NCBI GenBank assembly: GCA_023425905.1
Contig: JAFABT010000313.1
Span: 1 to 9,769 of the forward strand
Reading direction: 5' to 3'
Origin: Actinomycetes bacterium
GTDB taxonomy: Bacteria > Actinomycetota > Actinomycetes > Actinomycetales > Cellulomonadaceae
DNA: 9,769 nucleotides
Shown here in pieces: positions 1-6,592 of the stretch. Each line of letters starts with the position of its first letter. Position 1 is the stretch's first letter. Made by a program: the position numbers and the translations under genes. The notes beneath the pieces were generated by a model. It saw only the letters and a program-made list of their open reading frames with translations, searched no databases and was not told the origin of the DNA.

Positions 1-29
1 CGGGGGCCGCCGGCCCCCCCCGGGCCCCC
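1..29. other. All-G/C low-complexity window edge
   Basis: The first 29 bases contain only G and C, in homopolymer-like runs including eight C in a row. In the binding-protein frame they encode a Gly/Ala/Pro-rich stretch where YtfQ homologues have a conserved strand leading into the VEDPYVTW region. A low-quality contig edge is the simplest reading; a real divergent sequence cannot be excluded. Confidence 0.5.
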
Positions 30-602
30 ACGACGGTCGAGGACCCGTACGTCACCTGGATCGGCGCCGACTTCAAGAGCGAGGGCGTCAAGGCGGGCGA
101 GTGGGTCAAGGCCAACGCGGCCGACGCGAAGATCTTCGAGCTCCAGGGCACGCTCGGCTCGGGCGCGCAGGTCGACCGTGAGGCGGGCTTCGGCGAGATC
201 GTCGGCGACCAGATCATCGGCAAGGCGACGGGCGACTTCACCCGCACCGGCGGCAAGACCGCGGTCGAGGCCGCGCTCCAGGCCTACCCGGACATGACGA
301 TGATCTTCGCGCACAACGACGACATGGGTCTCGGCGCGATCGAGGCCATCGAGGCCGCAGGCAAGAAGCCCGGCGTCGACATCAAGATCGTCACGGTCGA
401 CGGCGTGCGCGACGGCCTCCAGGCGCTCAAGGACGGCAAGTTCAACTTCGTCGTCGAGTGCAACCCGGTGTTCGGCGACCAGATCCTCGACGCCATCAAG
501 AAGGTCCACGCTGGCGAGACGCTCCCCAAGGAGACGATCGTCGTCGACAAGACCTTCGACCAGACGATCACGCAGGAAGAGATCGACGCCCGCCTGTTCT
601 GA
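1..602 (+). CDS. ytfQ: Sugar ABC transporter solute-binding protein, YtfQ-like (5' partial)
   Basis: This is the C-terminal ~200 codons of a periplasmic-binding-protein-type (peripla_BP_4) lipoprotein that would catch a sugar outside the membrane and hand it to the permeases encoded downstream. The frame is open from base 3 to TGA at 600-602; the signal peptide and N-terminal lobe lie outside the window. Visible family motifs match E. coli YtfQ: YVTWIGADF, ELQGTLGSGAQVDR, GDFTRTGGK, IFAHNDDMGLGAIEAI and VDGVRDGLQALKDG, followed by a hinge/C-lobe ending in DARLF. E. coli YtfQ (about 318 aa) binds galactofuranose; the match in gene order supports the same subfamily, but substrate is inference. 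The first nine codons, read from an all-G/C stretch, do not resemble the family and may be sequence-edge error. Family call is firm; sugar identity is not. Confidence 0.9.
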   Translation, partial: GAAGPPRAPTTVEDPYVTWIGADFKSEGVKAGEWVKANAADAKIFELQGTLGSGAQVDREAGFGEIVGDQIIGKATGDFTRTGGKTAVEAALQAYPDMTMIFAHNDDMGLGAIEAIEAAGKKPGVDIKIVTVDGVRDGLQALKDGKFNFVVECNPVFGDQILDAIKKVHAGETLPKETIVVDKTFDQTITQEEIDARLF

Positions 603-608
603 TCGGTT

Positions 609-646
609 CGGTGCCCCGCGGCCTCATCTCGCGCCGCGGGGCACCG
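609..646 (+). promoter_or_regulatory. Intercistronic hairpin between binding protein and ATPase genes
   Basis: Bases 609-622 and 633-646 form a perfect 14-bp GC-rich stem around a 10-nt loop, starting 6 nt after the binding-protein stop codon. No T-run follows, so it is not a classical intrinsic terminator. Such a structure after a binding-protein gene commonly blocks 3' exonucleases or partly terminates transcription, so that more binding protein is made than ATPase or permease. That role is inferred here; the stem itself is directly visible. Confidence 0.75.
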
Positions 647-687
647 CCCGCCCCACCCGCCGCCCCCGCGACAGAAGGCTGACGACG

Positions 688-2235
688 ATGTCACCGACGC
701 CCGCACCTGAACCGACCCCCGTGGTCCAGATGAGCGGCATCACGATCGAGTTCCCCGGAGTGAAGGCGCTGGACGGCGTCGACCTCACGCTCCGCGCCGG
801 CGAGGTGCACGCCCTCATGGGCGAGAACGGCGCCGGGAAGTCCACGCTCATCAAGGCGCTCACCGGCGTCTACCAGATCGACTCCGGCGAGATCCTCGTC
901 GCGGGGACCCCGCGCCGCTTCGCCGGGACCGCCGAGGCTCAGGCCGCAGGCATCAGCACGGTCTACCAGGAGGTCAACCTCTGCCCGAACCTCTCCGTCG
1001 CGGAGAACGTCATGCTCGGGCACGAGGTGCGACGCGGGCCGCTGATCAGCTGGGCCGCGACCCGCCGCAAGGCGGCCGAGCACCTCGCGCGGCTCAACCT
1101 CGACATCGACCCGTCCTCCCAGCTCGGCTCGCACTCGCTCGCCGTGCAGCAGCTGTGCTCGATCGCGAGGGCGATGGTCGTCGACGCGAAGGTCCTCATC
1201 CTCGACGAGCCGACCTCGAGCCTCGACAAGGCCGAGGTCGCCGAGCTCTTCGACGTCGTGCGCGCGCTCAAGGCCGACGGCGTCGCGATCCTCTTCGTCT
1301 CGCACTTCCTCGAGCAGGTCTACGAGATCTCCGACCGCATGACGATCCTGCGCAACGGCACCTTCGTCGGCGAGCACCTCACCGCGGACCTGCCGCGCCT
1401 CGAGCTCATCGCGACGATGATCGGGCGCGTCGGCGAGGACCTCGCGGACATCGAGGCCGTCGCACGGCGCGCCGGCGCGCCGGAGGACGACGCCCGCACC
1501 CCCCTCGTCCACGCCGTCGGCCTGGGCAAGGCCGGTGCGGTCGAGCCGATCGACCTCGACCTGTTCCCGGGCGAGATCGTCGGCTTCGCGGGACTGCTCG
1601 GCTCAGGTCGCACCGAGGTCGCACGCCTCATCTACGGCGCCGACCGCGCCGACTCCGGCACCCTCGACGTCGACGGCGACCCCGTGCGCTCGACGACGCC
1701 GCTCGCCTCGCTCAAGCGCGGCGTCGCGTACTCGACCGAGGACCGCAAGAAGGAAGGGATCATCGGCGACCTCACGGTCCGCGAGAACATCGCGCTCGCG
1801 ATGCAGGCCGACCGGGGCGCGTGGCGCCGGGTCCCCGCCCGCGAGCTCGACGAGGTCGTCGCGCGGTACATGACGGCGCTCAACATCCGTCCCGCGGACC
1901 CGAACATGCTCATCAAGAACCTCTCGGGCGGCAACCAGCAGAAGGTGCTGCTCGCACGCTGGCTCGCGACCTCGCCGCGGCTCATGATCCTCGACGAGCC
2001 GACGCGCGGCATCGACGTCGGGGCGAAGGCGGAGATCCAGCGCCTCGTCGCCGAGCTCGCCGCGCAGGGCATGTCGGTCGTGTTCATCTCCTCCGAGCTC
2101 GAGGAGGTGCTGCGCCTCAGTCACCGCCTCGTCGTCATGCGCGACCGCCACAAGATCGGCGACCTCACGAACGCTGACGAGGTCACGTCCACCACCATCC
2201 TCGAGACGATCGCAGCGAGCGGGAGCGCCTCATGA
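688..2235 (+). CDS. ytfR: Sugar ABC transporter ATP-binding protein, YtfR-like (two ABC domains)
   Basis: A 515-aa cytoplasmic ATPase with two fused ABC domains, as usual for carbohydrate importers of the Rbs/Mgl/Ytf class (about 500 aa). Domain 1 has Walker A GENGAGKST (45-53), a Q-loop around YQEVN (93-97), the atypical signature SLAVQQLCS (150-158), Walker B VLILDEPTS (169-177) with catalytic E174, and H206. Domain 2 has a degenerate Walker A, GLLGSGRTE (302-310), lacking the lysine. It keeps a canonical signature LSGGNQQKV (412-420) and Walker B LMILDEPTRGID (432-443), with E in place of the H-loop His at 470. The asymmetry is normal for this family and implies that one composite site drives transport. 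The ATG at 688 is preceded by AGAAGG (673-678) at 9-nt spacing. The stop overlaps the next gene's start (ATGA), indicating translational coupling. Confidence 0.95.
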   Translation: MSPTPAPEPTPVVQMSGITIEFPGVKALDGVDLTLRAGEVHALMGENGAGKSTLIKALTGVYQIDSGEILVAGTPRRFAGTAEAQAAGISTVYQEVNLCPNLSVAENVMLGHEVRRGPLISWAATRRKAAEHLARLNLDIDPSSQLGSHSLAVQQLCSIARAMVVDAKVLILDEPTSSLDKAEVAELFDVVRALKADGVAILFVSHFLEQVYEISDRMTILRNGTFVGEHLTADLPRLELIATMIGRVGEDLADIEAVARRAGAPEDDARTPLVHAVGLGKAGAVEPIDLDLFPGEIVGFAGLLGSGRTEVARLIYGADRADSGTLDVDGDPVRSTTPLASLKRGVAYSTEDRKKEGIIGDLTVRENIALAMQADRGAWRRVPARELDEVVARYMTALNIRPADPNMLIKNLSGGNQQKVLLARWLATSPRLMILDEPTRGIDVGAKAEIQRLVAELAAQGMSVVFISSELEEVLRLSHRLVVMRDRHKIGDLTNADEVTSTTILETIAASGSAS

Positions 2236-3347
2236 CCGCCACCACGACCCCCACCGCCTCCCCGACCGCCGGGACCGGCCGCGCACGGCCGACCCTGCGC
2301 TCCACCGCGCGCGCGATCGGCGAGCACCACCTGTTCTGGCCGACCGTCGCCCTCGTCGTCATGCTCCTCGGCTGCGGGCTCGTGAGCCCGGGCTTCCTCG
2401 ACGTGACGATCCGGGACGGGCACCTCTTCGGTCAGCTCGTCGACATCCTGCGGGCGTCCGCGACGCCGCTGCTGCTCGCGCTCGGCATGTGCCTCGTCAT
2501 CGCGACCGGCGGCATCGACCTGTCGGTGGGCGCCGTCATGGCGATCTCGCTCGCGGTGTCGCTCACGTACATCGACGCCTCCGGCACGGGCGGGACCGTG
2601 CAGACCGCGCTCACCGCGCTCGCGATCGGCCTCGTGGTCGCCCTGCTCATCGGGGCGTTCAACGGGTTCCTCGTCACCGTGCTCGGCATCCAACCCTTCA
2701 TCGCGACGATGATCCTCATGGTCGCGGGACGCGGCATCGCGATGCTCATCACGCAGGGGCAGATCACGACGGTGACGTCCCCGCCGTTCAAGTCGATCGG
2801 GTCGGGCTTCGTCCTCGGCGTCCCGACGCCCGTCGTCATCGCGGCGGTCGTGTTCGTCGCGGTCGCGCTGCTCGTGCGGCGCACCGCGCTCGGCATGCTC
2901 GTCGAGTCGATCGGCATCAACCGGGAGGCGAGCCGCCTCGCCGGGGTGCGCTCGCGGAACATCACGTGGTTCGTCTACGTCCTCGCCGGGCTGCTCGCAG
3001 GTCTCGCGGGCATCGTCTACGGCGCCCCGACGATGGCCGCGGACGCGAACAACATCGGCCTCATGAAGGAGATGGACGCGATCATGTGCGTCGTCCTCGG
3101 GGGCACCAAGCTCGACGGCGGCAAGTTCTCCCTCTCGGGGGTGATCGTCGGCGCGCTCATCGTGAGCACGCTCGAGCGGGCGGTCGTCATCTTCCACATC
3201 TCCTCGCAGGTGACGCCGCTGTTCAAGGCCGTCGTCCTCATCGCCGTGTGCGTCGCAGGGTCCGAGCGGCTGCGCGCTCGGCTCAGGCAGCGCAGACCAG
3301 CACGGCCCCTCGCCCTCACGGTCGCGCAGCAGGAGGTGGCGGCATGA
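2232..3347 (+). CDS. ytfT: Sugar ABC transporter permease, YtfT-like
   Basis: A 371-aa integral membrane permease of the BPD_transp_2 (RbsC/AraH) family, with roughly ten hydrophobic segments, forming half of the transmembrane channel. Several stretches track E. coli YtfT closely: RDGHLFGQLVDILR (61-74), LVIATGGIDLSVGAVMAI (88-105), IQPFIATMILMVAGRGIAML (153-172), a PTPVVIA segment near 200, and the MDAIMCVVLGG motif near 280-290. These make it YtfT rather than a generic RbsC. The N-terminus carries about 30 extra Thr/Ala/Pro-rich residues before the first membrane helix. The start ATG at 2232 overlaps the ytfR stop by 4 bases. It probably pairs with the next gene's product as a heterodimer, since the operon encodes two distinct permeases. 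Confidence 0.94.
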   Translation: MTATTTPTASPTAGTGRARPTLRSTARAIGEHHLFWPTVALVVMLLGCGLVSPGFLDVTIRDGHLFGQLVDILRASATPLLLALGMCLVIATGGIDLSVGAVMAISLAVSLTYIDASGTGGTVQTALTALAIGLVVALLIGAFNGFLVTVLGIQPFIATMILMVAGRGIAMLITQGQITTVTSPPFKSIGSGFVLGVPTPVVIAAVVFVAVALLVRRTALGMLVESIGINREASRLAGVRSRNITWFVYVLAGLLAGLAGIVYGAPTMAADANNIGLMKEMDAIMCVVLGGTKLDGGKFSLSGVIVGALIVSTLERAVVIFHISSQVTPLFKAVVLIAVCVAGSERLRARLRQRRPARPLALTVAQQEVAA

Positions 3348-4465
3348 GCGTCGAGACCCAGGCGAGGCCCGCCCCGCGCGGCCCGGCACGTGCCCCGCAG
3401 GCCCGGTCGACGAGCGCGCCCTGGTGGGGTGCGCTGCGCGACCGACGCTTCCTGCCGGTCGCCGGGACGCTGCTCACGTTGATCCTCATCCTCGGGGTCG
3501 GGCAGGCGCGCTACTCCACGGGCAGCCGCGACTTCGTGAGCATGAAGCTCTTCTCGAACCTCCTCATCGACAACTCCTACCTGCTCGTCCTCGCGGTGGG
3601 GATGACCTTCGTCATCCTCACGGGCGGCATCGACCTCTCGGTCGGTGCGGTGGTCGCGCTCGTCGGCCTCGTCGTCGCGAAGCTGCTCATCATGGGTGTC
3701 CCGGTGGGCGTCGCGATCGTCGTCGGCGTTCTCGTCGGTGCGGCGTTCGGGCTGCTCATCGGGGTGATGGTGAGGTATTTCGACATCCAACCCTTCATCG
3801 CCTCGCTCGCGGCGATGTTCCTCGCCCGCGGGCTGTGCAACGTCGTGAGCGTGAACTCCCTGCCGATCAAGGACGAGGGCTTCGCGGCTCTCGCGTCGTG
3901 GAAGCTGCGCTTCGGCTCGGGCAAGGAGGCCTGGAGCGTCAACCTCTCGATGCTCGTGGCGCTCGCCGTCCTCGTCCTCGGGTTCGTCCTGCTCCATCAC
4001 ACGCGCTTCGGCCGGACGGTCTACGGGCTCGGCGCGGGCGACGGGGGAGCGGCCGTCGACCTCATGGGTCTGCGCGGCGGTGCGGCGAAGGTGTGGGTGT
4101 ACGTCGTCTCGGGGACGTGCGCCGGAATCGCCGGCATCTTGTTCGCGCTCTACACGAAGTCGGGCTTCAACCTCACCGGCATCGGCATGGAGCTCGACGC
4201 GATCGCGGCCGTCGTCATCGGCGGTGCGCTGCTCACGGGCGGCGGCGGGTTCGTCCTCGGGTCGGCCGCGGGCGTCCTCGTCTACGGGCTCATCCAGGTG
4301 CTCATCGCCCGGGAGGGGCTCGACTCCTGGTGGACGAAGGTCTTCATCGGGGTCGTCCTGCTCGCCTTCGTCCTGCTGCAGCGCGTGATGACCGCCCGGC
4401 GGGTGCCGCGGAAGGCCCGGTCAGGGCCGGGCCGCGAACCGCTCGAGAAGCTCGGCGTGACCTGA
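3344..4465 (+). CDS. yjfF: Sugar ABC transporter permease, YjfF-like
   Basis: A 373-aa membrane permease, second half of the importer channel. Diagnostic YjfF features are MTFVILTGGIDLSVGAVVAL (87-106), the extracellular NSLPI motif (171-175), LHHTRFGRTVYGLG (217-230), GMELDAIAAVVIGGALLTGG (281-300) and a terminal SWWTKVFIGVVLL (328-340). E. coli YjfF has the same SLPI and SSWWTK signatures. The ATG at 3344 overlaps the ytfT stop by 4 bases and has a perfect AGGAGG at 3331-3336, 7 nt upstream, which fixes the start. An open frame continues far upstream but is only a shadow of ytfT. About 27 hydrophilic Ala/Pro/Arg-rich residues precede the first helix. The last 45 bases are shared, on the opposite strand, with the 3' end of ktrA. 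Confidence 0.94.
   Translation: MSVETQARPAPRGPARAPQARSTSAPWWGALRDRRFLPVAGTLLTLILILGVGQARYSTGSRDFVSMKLFSNLLIDNSYLLVLAVGMTFVILTGGIDLSVGAVVALVGLVVAKLLIMGVPVGVAIVVGVLVGAAFGLLIGVMVRYFDIQPFIASLAAMFLARGLCNVVSVNSLPIKDEGFAALASWKLRFGSGKEAWSVNLSMLVALAVLVLGFVLLHHTRFGRTVYGLGAGDGGAAVDLMGLRGGAAKVWVYVVSGTCAGIAGILFALYTKSGFNLTGIGMELDAIAAVVIGGALLTGGGGFVLGSAAGVLVYGLIQVLIAREGLDSWWTKVFIGVVLLAFVLLQRVMTARRVPRKARSGPGREPLEKLGVT
4414..4433. terminator. Possible ktrA terminator hairpin inside the yjfF 3' end
   Basis: A perfect 7-bp stem (4414-4420 with 4427-4433) and 6-nt loop straddle the ktrA stop codon (4421-4423). There is no T-run on either strand. It could act as a U-less actinobacterial terminator for the leftward ktrBA transcript while coding for the YjfF C-terminus in the other direction. 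The stem is visible; function is speculative. Confidence 0.3.
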
Positions 4466-5110
4466 GACGACGAGGAGGTCGTTGGCGGAGATCCGCGTCG
4501 ACGGGTCGGCGTAGGTGAACTCGATGCCGGGGCTCTTCACGCCGATCACGGTGACGCCGTAGCGCTCGCGGATCTTCGACTGCGCGAGCGTGAAGCCCTG
4601 GACCTCGCGGGGCGGGCGCATCTTGACGATCGTGAAGCCGTCCTCGACCTCGATGTAGTCGAGCAGCTTGCCGGAGACGAGGTGCGCGACGCGGGCGCCC
4701 GCGTCGGCCTCGGGCAGGACGACGTGGTGCGCGCCGATGCGCTGGAGGATGCGGCCGTGCTCGTTCGAGATGGCCTTCGCCCAGATCTGCGGCGTGCCGA
4801 TGTCGACGAGGTTGCCCGTCGTGAGCACGCTCGCCTCGAGGGCGGTGCCGATCCCGACGACGGCGACGGAGAAGTCGCGCACGCCGAGCTGCTCGAGGGC
4901 GTCGGCGTTCGTCGCGTCGGCCTCGACGAGGGGGATGCGGCCGGACCAGTGTCGAATGAGGTCGGGGTCGCGCTCGACGGCGAGGACCTCCTGGCCGAGC
5001 CGGTCGAGCGTCGTCGCGATCGCGGAGCCGAAGCGGCCCAGCCCGATGACGAGGACTCCCGCGTTGCGCTGCTTCTCGGCGGCCTTGCCGCCCGTGCGGG
5101 TCTCACCCAA
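4421..5110 (-). CDS. ktrA: Ktr/Trk K+ uptake regulatory subunit (RCK protein KtrA)
   Basis: A 229-aa cytoplasmic RCK (TrkA_N + TrkA_C) protein that assembles as a ring beneath the KtrB membrane subunit and gates it with nucleotide and, in many species, c-di-AMP. The Rossmann fold begins with VIGLGRFGSAIA (21-32); acidic E46 after strand 2 is placed to hold the nucleotide ribose. The pattern VEADATNADALEQLGVRDF (62-80) and IWAKA (109-113) match Bacillus KtrA; the C-terminal RCK_C domain spans about 150-227. The start is TTG at 5110-5108, supported by GAGGAGAGG (5126-5118, complement) 7 nt upstream. No in-frame ATG precedes the Rossmann motif apart from this position. It overlaps the ktrB stop by 8 bases, so the two are co-translated. 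The single RCK unit (not two, as in E. coli TrkA) supports Ktr type. Confidence 0.93.
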   Translation of the reverse strand: MGETRTGGKAAEKQRNAGVLVIGLGRFGSAIATTLDRLGQEVLAVERDPDLIRHWSGRIPLVEADATNADALEQLGVRDFSVAVVGIGTALEASVLTTGNLVDIGTPQIWAKAISNEHGRILQRIGAHHVVLPEADAGARVAHLVSGKLLDYIEVEDGFTIVKMRPPREVQGFTLAQSKIRERYGVTVIGVKSPGIEFTYADPSTRISANDLLVVSGHAELLERFAARP

Positions 5111-6479
5111 TGATCGGCCTCTCCTCGGGGAACCGGATGACGCGGCGCCGGTCGCGCAGCGCCAGTGCGGCTGCCAGGGTCATCGTGCCCGTCCGCCCGA
5201 TGAACATCAATGCGACGAGGACGTACTTGCCGGCCTCGGGCAGGTAGGGGGTGACACCCGTCGACAGGCCGACGGTGCCGAACGCGGAGATCACCTCGAA
5301 GAGGACGACGTCGAGCGTCCACCCGGTCATCTCGAGGAGTGCGAACGTCGCGGCGCCGACGGCGGTCGCGCCGATGAACGCGACGGCGACGGCCTGGCGG
5401 AGCGTGTCGCGCGGGACGCGGCGGCCGTAGGCCTCGATGTCGCGGTCGCCGCGGGCCTCCCCGACGATCGCAAGCATGAGGACGGCGAGCGTCGTCACCT
5501 TGATGCCGCCCGCGGTCGAGGCGGAGCCGCCGCCGACGAACATGAGCGCGTCCGTGATGAGCCAGGTGCCCTCGTTCATCGCGGACACGTCGATCGTCGA
5601 GAATCCGCCGGAGCGTGGCATGACGCCGGCGAACAGGGAGGACAGCACGAGGTCGCTCGTGCCGAGCCCCTTGAAGGTCTGGGGGTTGCCGGCCTCGGAG
5701 AACCCGATGAGCACCGCGCCGAAGACGACGAGGGCGAGGCTCGTCGTGATCGTGAGCTTCGCGTGCATGCTCCAGCGCCGGGGGCGTCGCCAGTCCTGGG
5801 CGACGACGAGGATGACGGGGAAGCCGAGCGAGCCGACGAAGACGCCGACGATGATCGGCAGCAGCACCCACCAGTCGCCAGCGAAGGGGACGAGCCCCTC
5901 GGGCGTCGGGATGAAGCCGGCGTTGTTGAACGCGGAGATCGCGTAGAACACCGCGTGCCACGTCGCGTCGCCGAGGCTCTCGCCGAGGCTGAGGAAGCGC
6001 GGGAGAAGGGCGGCGGCGATGACGACCTCGATCGTCGTCGAGGCGATGATGACGATGCGGACGAGCGAGCCGACCTCGCCGAGCCGGGTCGTCTTGACCT
6101 CGGCGGCGGCGAGGATCTTCTGGGTGAGGCCGATGTGCCGGGAGACGGCGATGCCGAGCAGTGAGGCGAGCGTCATGACGCCCAGCCCGCCGATCTTGAT
6201 CGCGACGAGGATGACGACGAGCCCCCAGGAGGACCAGTACTCCCCGGTGGGCACGACGGTGAGCCCTGTGACGCACACGGCGGACGTCGCGGTGAACAGG
6301 GCGTCGACGAAGGACGCGCGCTCCTCGCCTGCGGTCGCGAAGGGCGTCGAGAGCAGGCCGGTGACGACGGCGATGACGGAGGCGAAGACGCCGAGCGCGA
6401 GGCGGGCCGGCGAGTGACGGGCCGCACGGTCGAGCATGTCGCGGGGGGTGCGCACGAGCGCGCTGGTGACGCGACCCAT
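5103..6479 (-). CDS. ktrB: Ktr-type K+ transporter membrane subunit KtrB (TrkH family)
   Basis: A 458-aa membrane protein of the TrkH/KtrB superfamily, which carries K+ (often Na+-coupled) through four covalently linked M1-P-M2 units. The four selectivity-filter loops are visible: SAVCVTGL (66-73), SAFNNAGF (182-189), PRSGGFST (288-295) and SAFGTVGLSTG (398-408); each central Gly is intact. The intramembrane gating loop of the third repeat is GGGSASTAGGIK (316-327). The conserved IGRTGTMT follows at 427-434. Length is close to Bacillus KtrB and shorter than TrkH, consistent with the single-RCK partner. The ATG at 6479-6477 has a strong GAGGAGG (complement of 6486-6492) 6 nt upstream. ktrA follows with an 8-base overlap. 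The pair serves osmotic and K+ homeostasis. Confidence 0.95.
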   Translation of the reverse strand: MGRVTSALVRTPRDMLDRAARHSPARLALGVFASVIAVVTGLLSTPFATAGEERASFVDALFTATSAVCVTGLTVVPTGEYWSSWGLVVILVAIKIGGLGVMTLASLLGIAVSRHIGLTQKILAAAEVKTTRLGEVGSLVRIVIIASTTIEVVIAAALLPRFLSLGESLGDATWHAVFYAISAFNNAGFIPTPEGLVPFAGDWWVLLPIIVGVFVGSLGFPVILVVAQDWRRPRRWSMHAKLTITTSLALVVFGAVLIGFSEAGNPQTFKGLGTSDLVLSSLFAGVMPRSGGFSTIDVSAMNEGTWLITDALMFVGGGSASTAGGIKVTTLAVLMLAIVGEARGDRDIEAYGRRVPRDTLRQAVAVAFIGATAVGAATFALLEMTGWTLDVVLFEVISAFGTVGLSTGVTPYLPEAGKYVLVALMFIGRTGTMTLAAALALRDRRRVIRFPEERPIIG

Positions 6480-6592
6480 GTCGATCCTCCTCGGACGCGG
6501 CTGGCCGGCAGCCGCCGTGACGGCGACCGGGCGTGGGCGGGGGTGACCTCGCCGGGAGGTCGTCGTCCGGCCAGGGCACGTTACCGTGAAGC
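6480..6592. promoter_or_regulatory. Divergent ktrB / acuC promoter region with overlapping -10 boxes
   Basis: This 113-bp gap separates the divergent ktrB and acuC starts. On the + strand TACCGT (6582-6587) lies 6 bp before the acuC ATG, with no Shine-Dalgarno sequence, suggesting leaderless acuC mRNA. On the - strand TAACGT (complement of 6578-6583) would give a ktrB transcript with a ~90-nt leader. The two boxes share two bases. The ktrB leader contains a 7-bp hairpin (6497-6503 / 6509-6515) just upstream of its ribosome binding site. A 6-5-6 inverted repeat at 6545-6561 could be an operator. The -35 regions are weak, so promoter calls are moderate. Confidence 0.45.

Noticed and set aside
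2121..3389. A 422-codon - strand open frame opposite ytfT
   Set aside because: The product is low-complexity and rich in Arg, Asp, Glu and His, as expected from reading a high-GC permease gene backwards.
6480..6592. c-di-AMP (ydaO-type) riboswitch ahead of ktrB, as in Bacillus ktrAB
   Set aside because: The predicted leader is only about 90 nt and shows just one small hairpin. I cannot recognise the conserved ydaO core.
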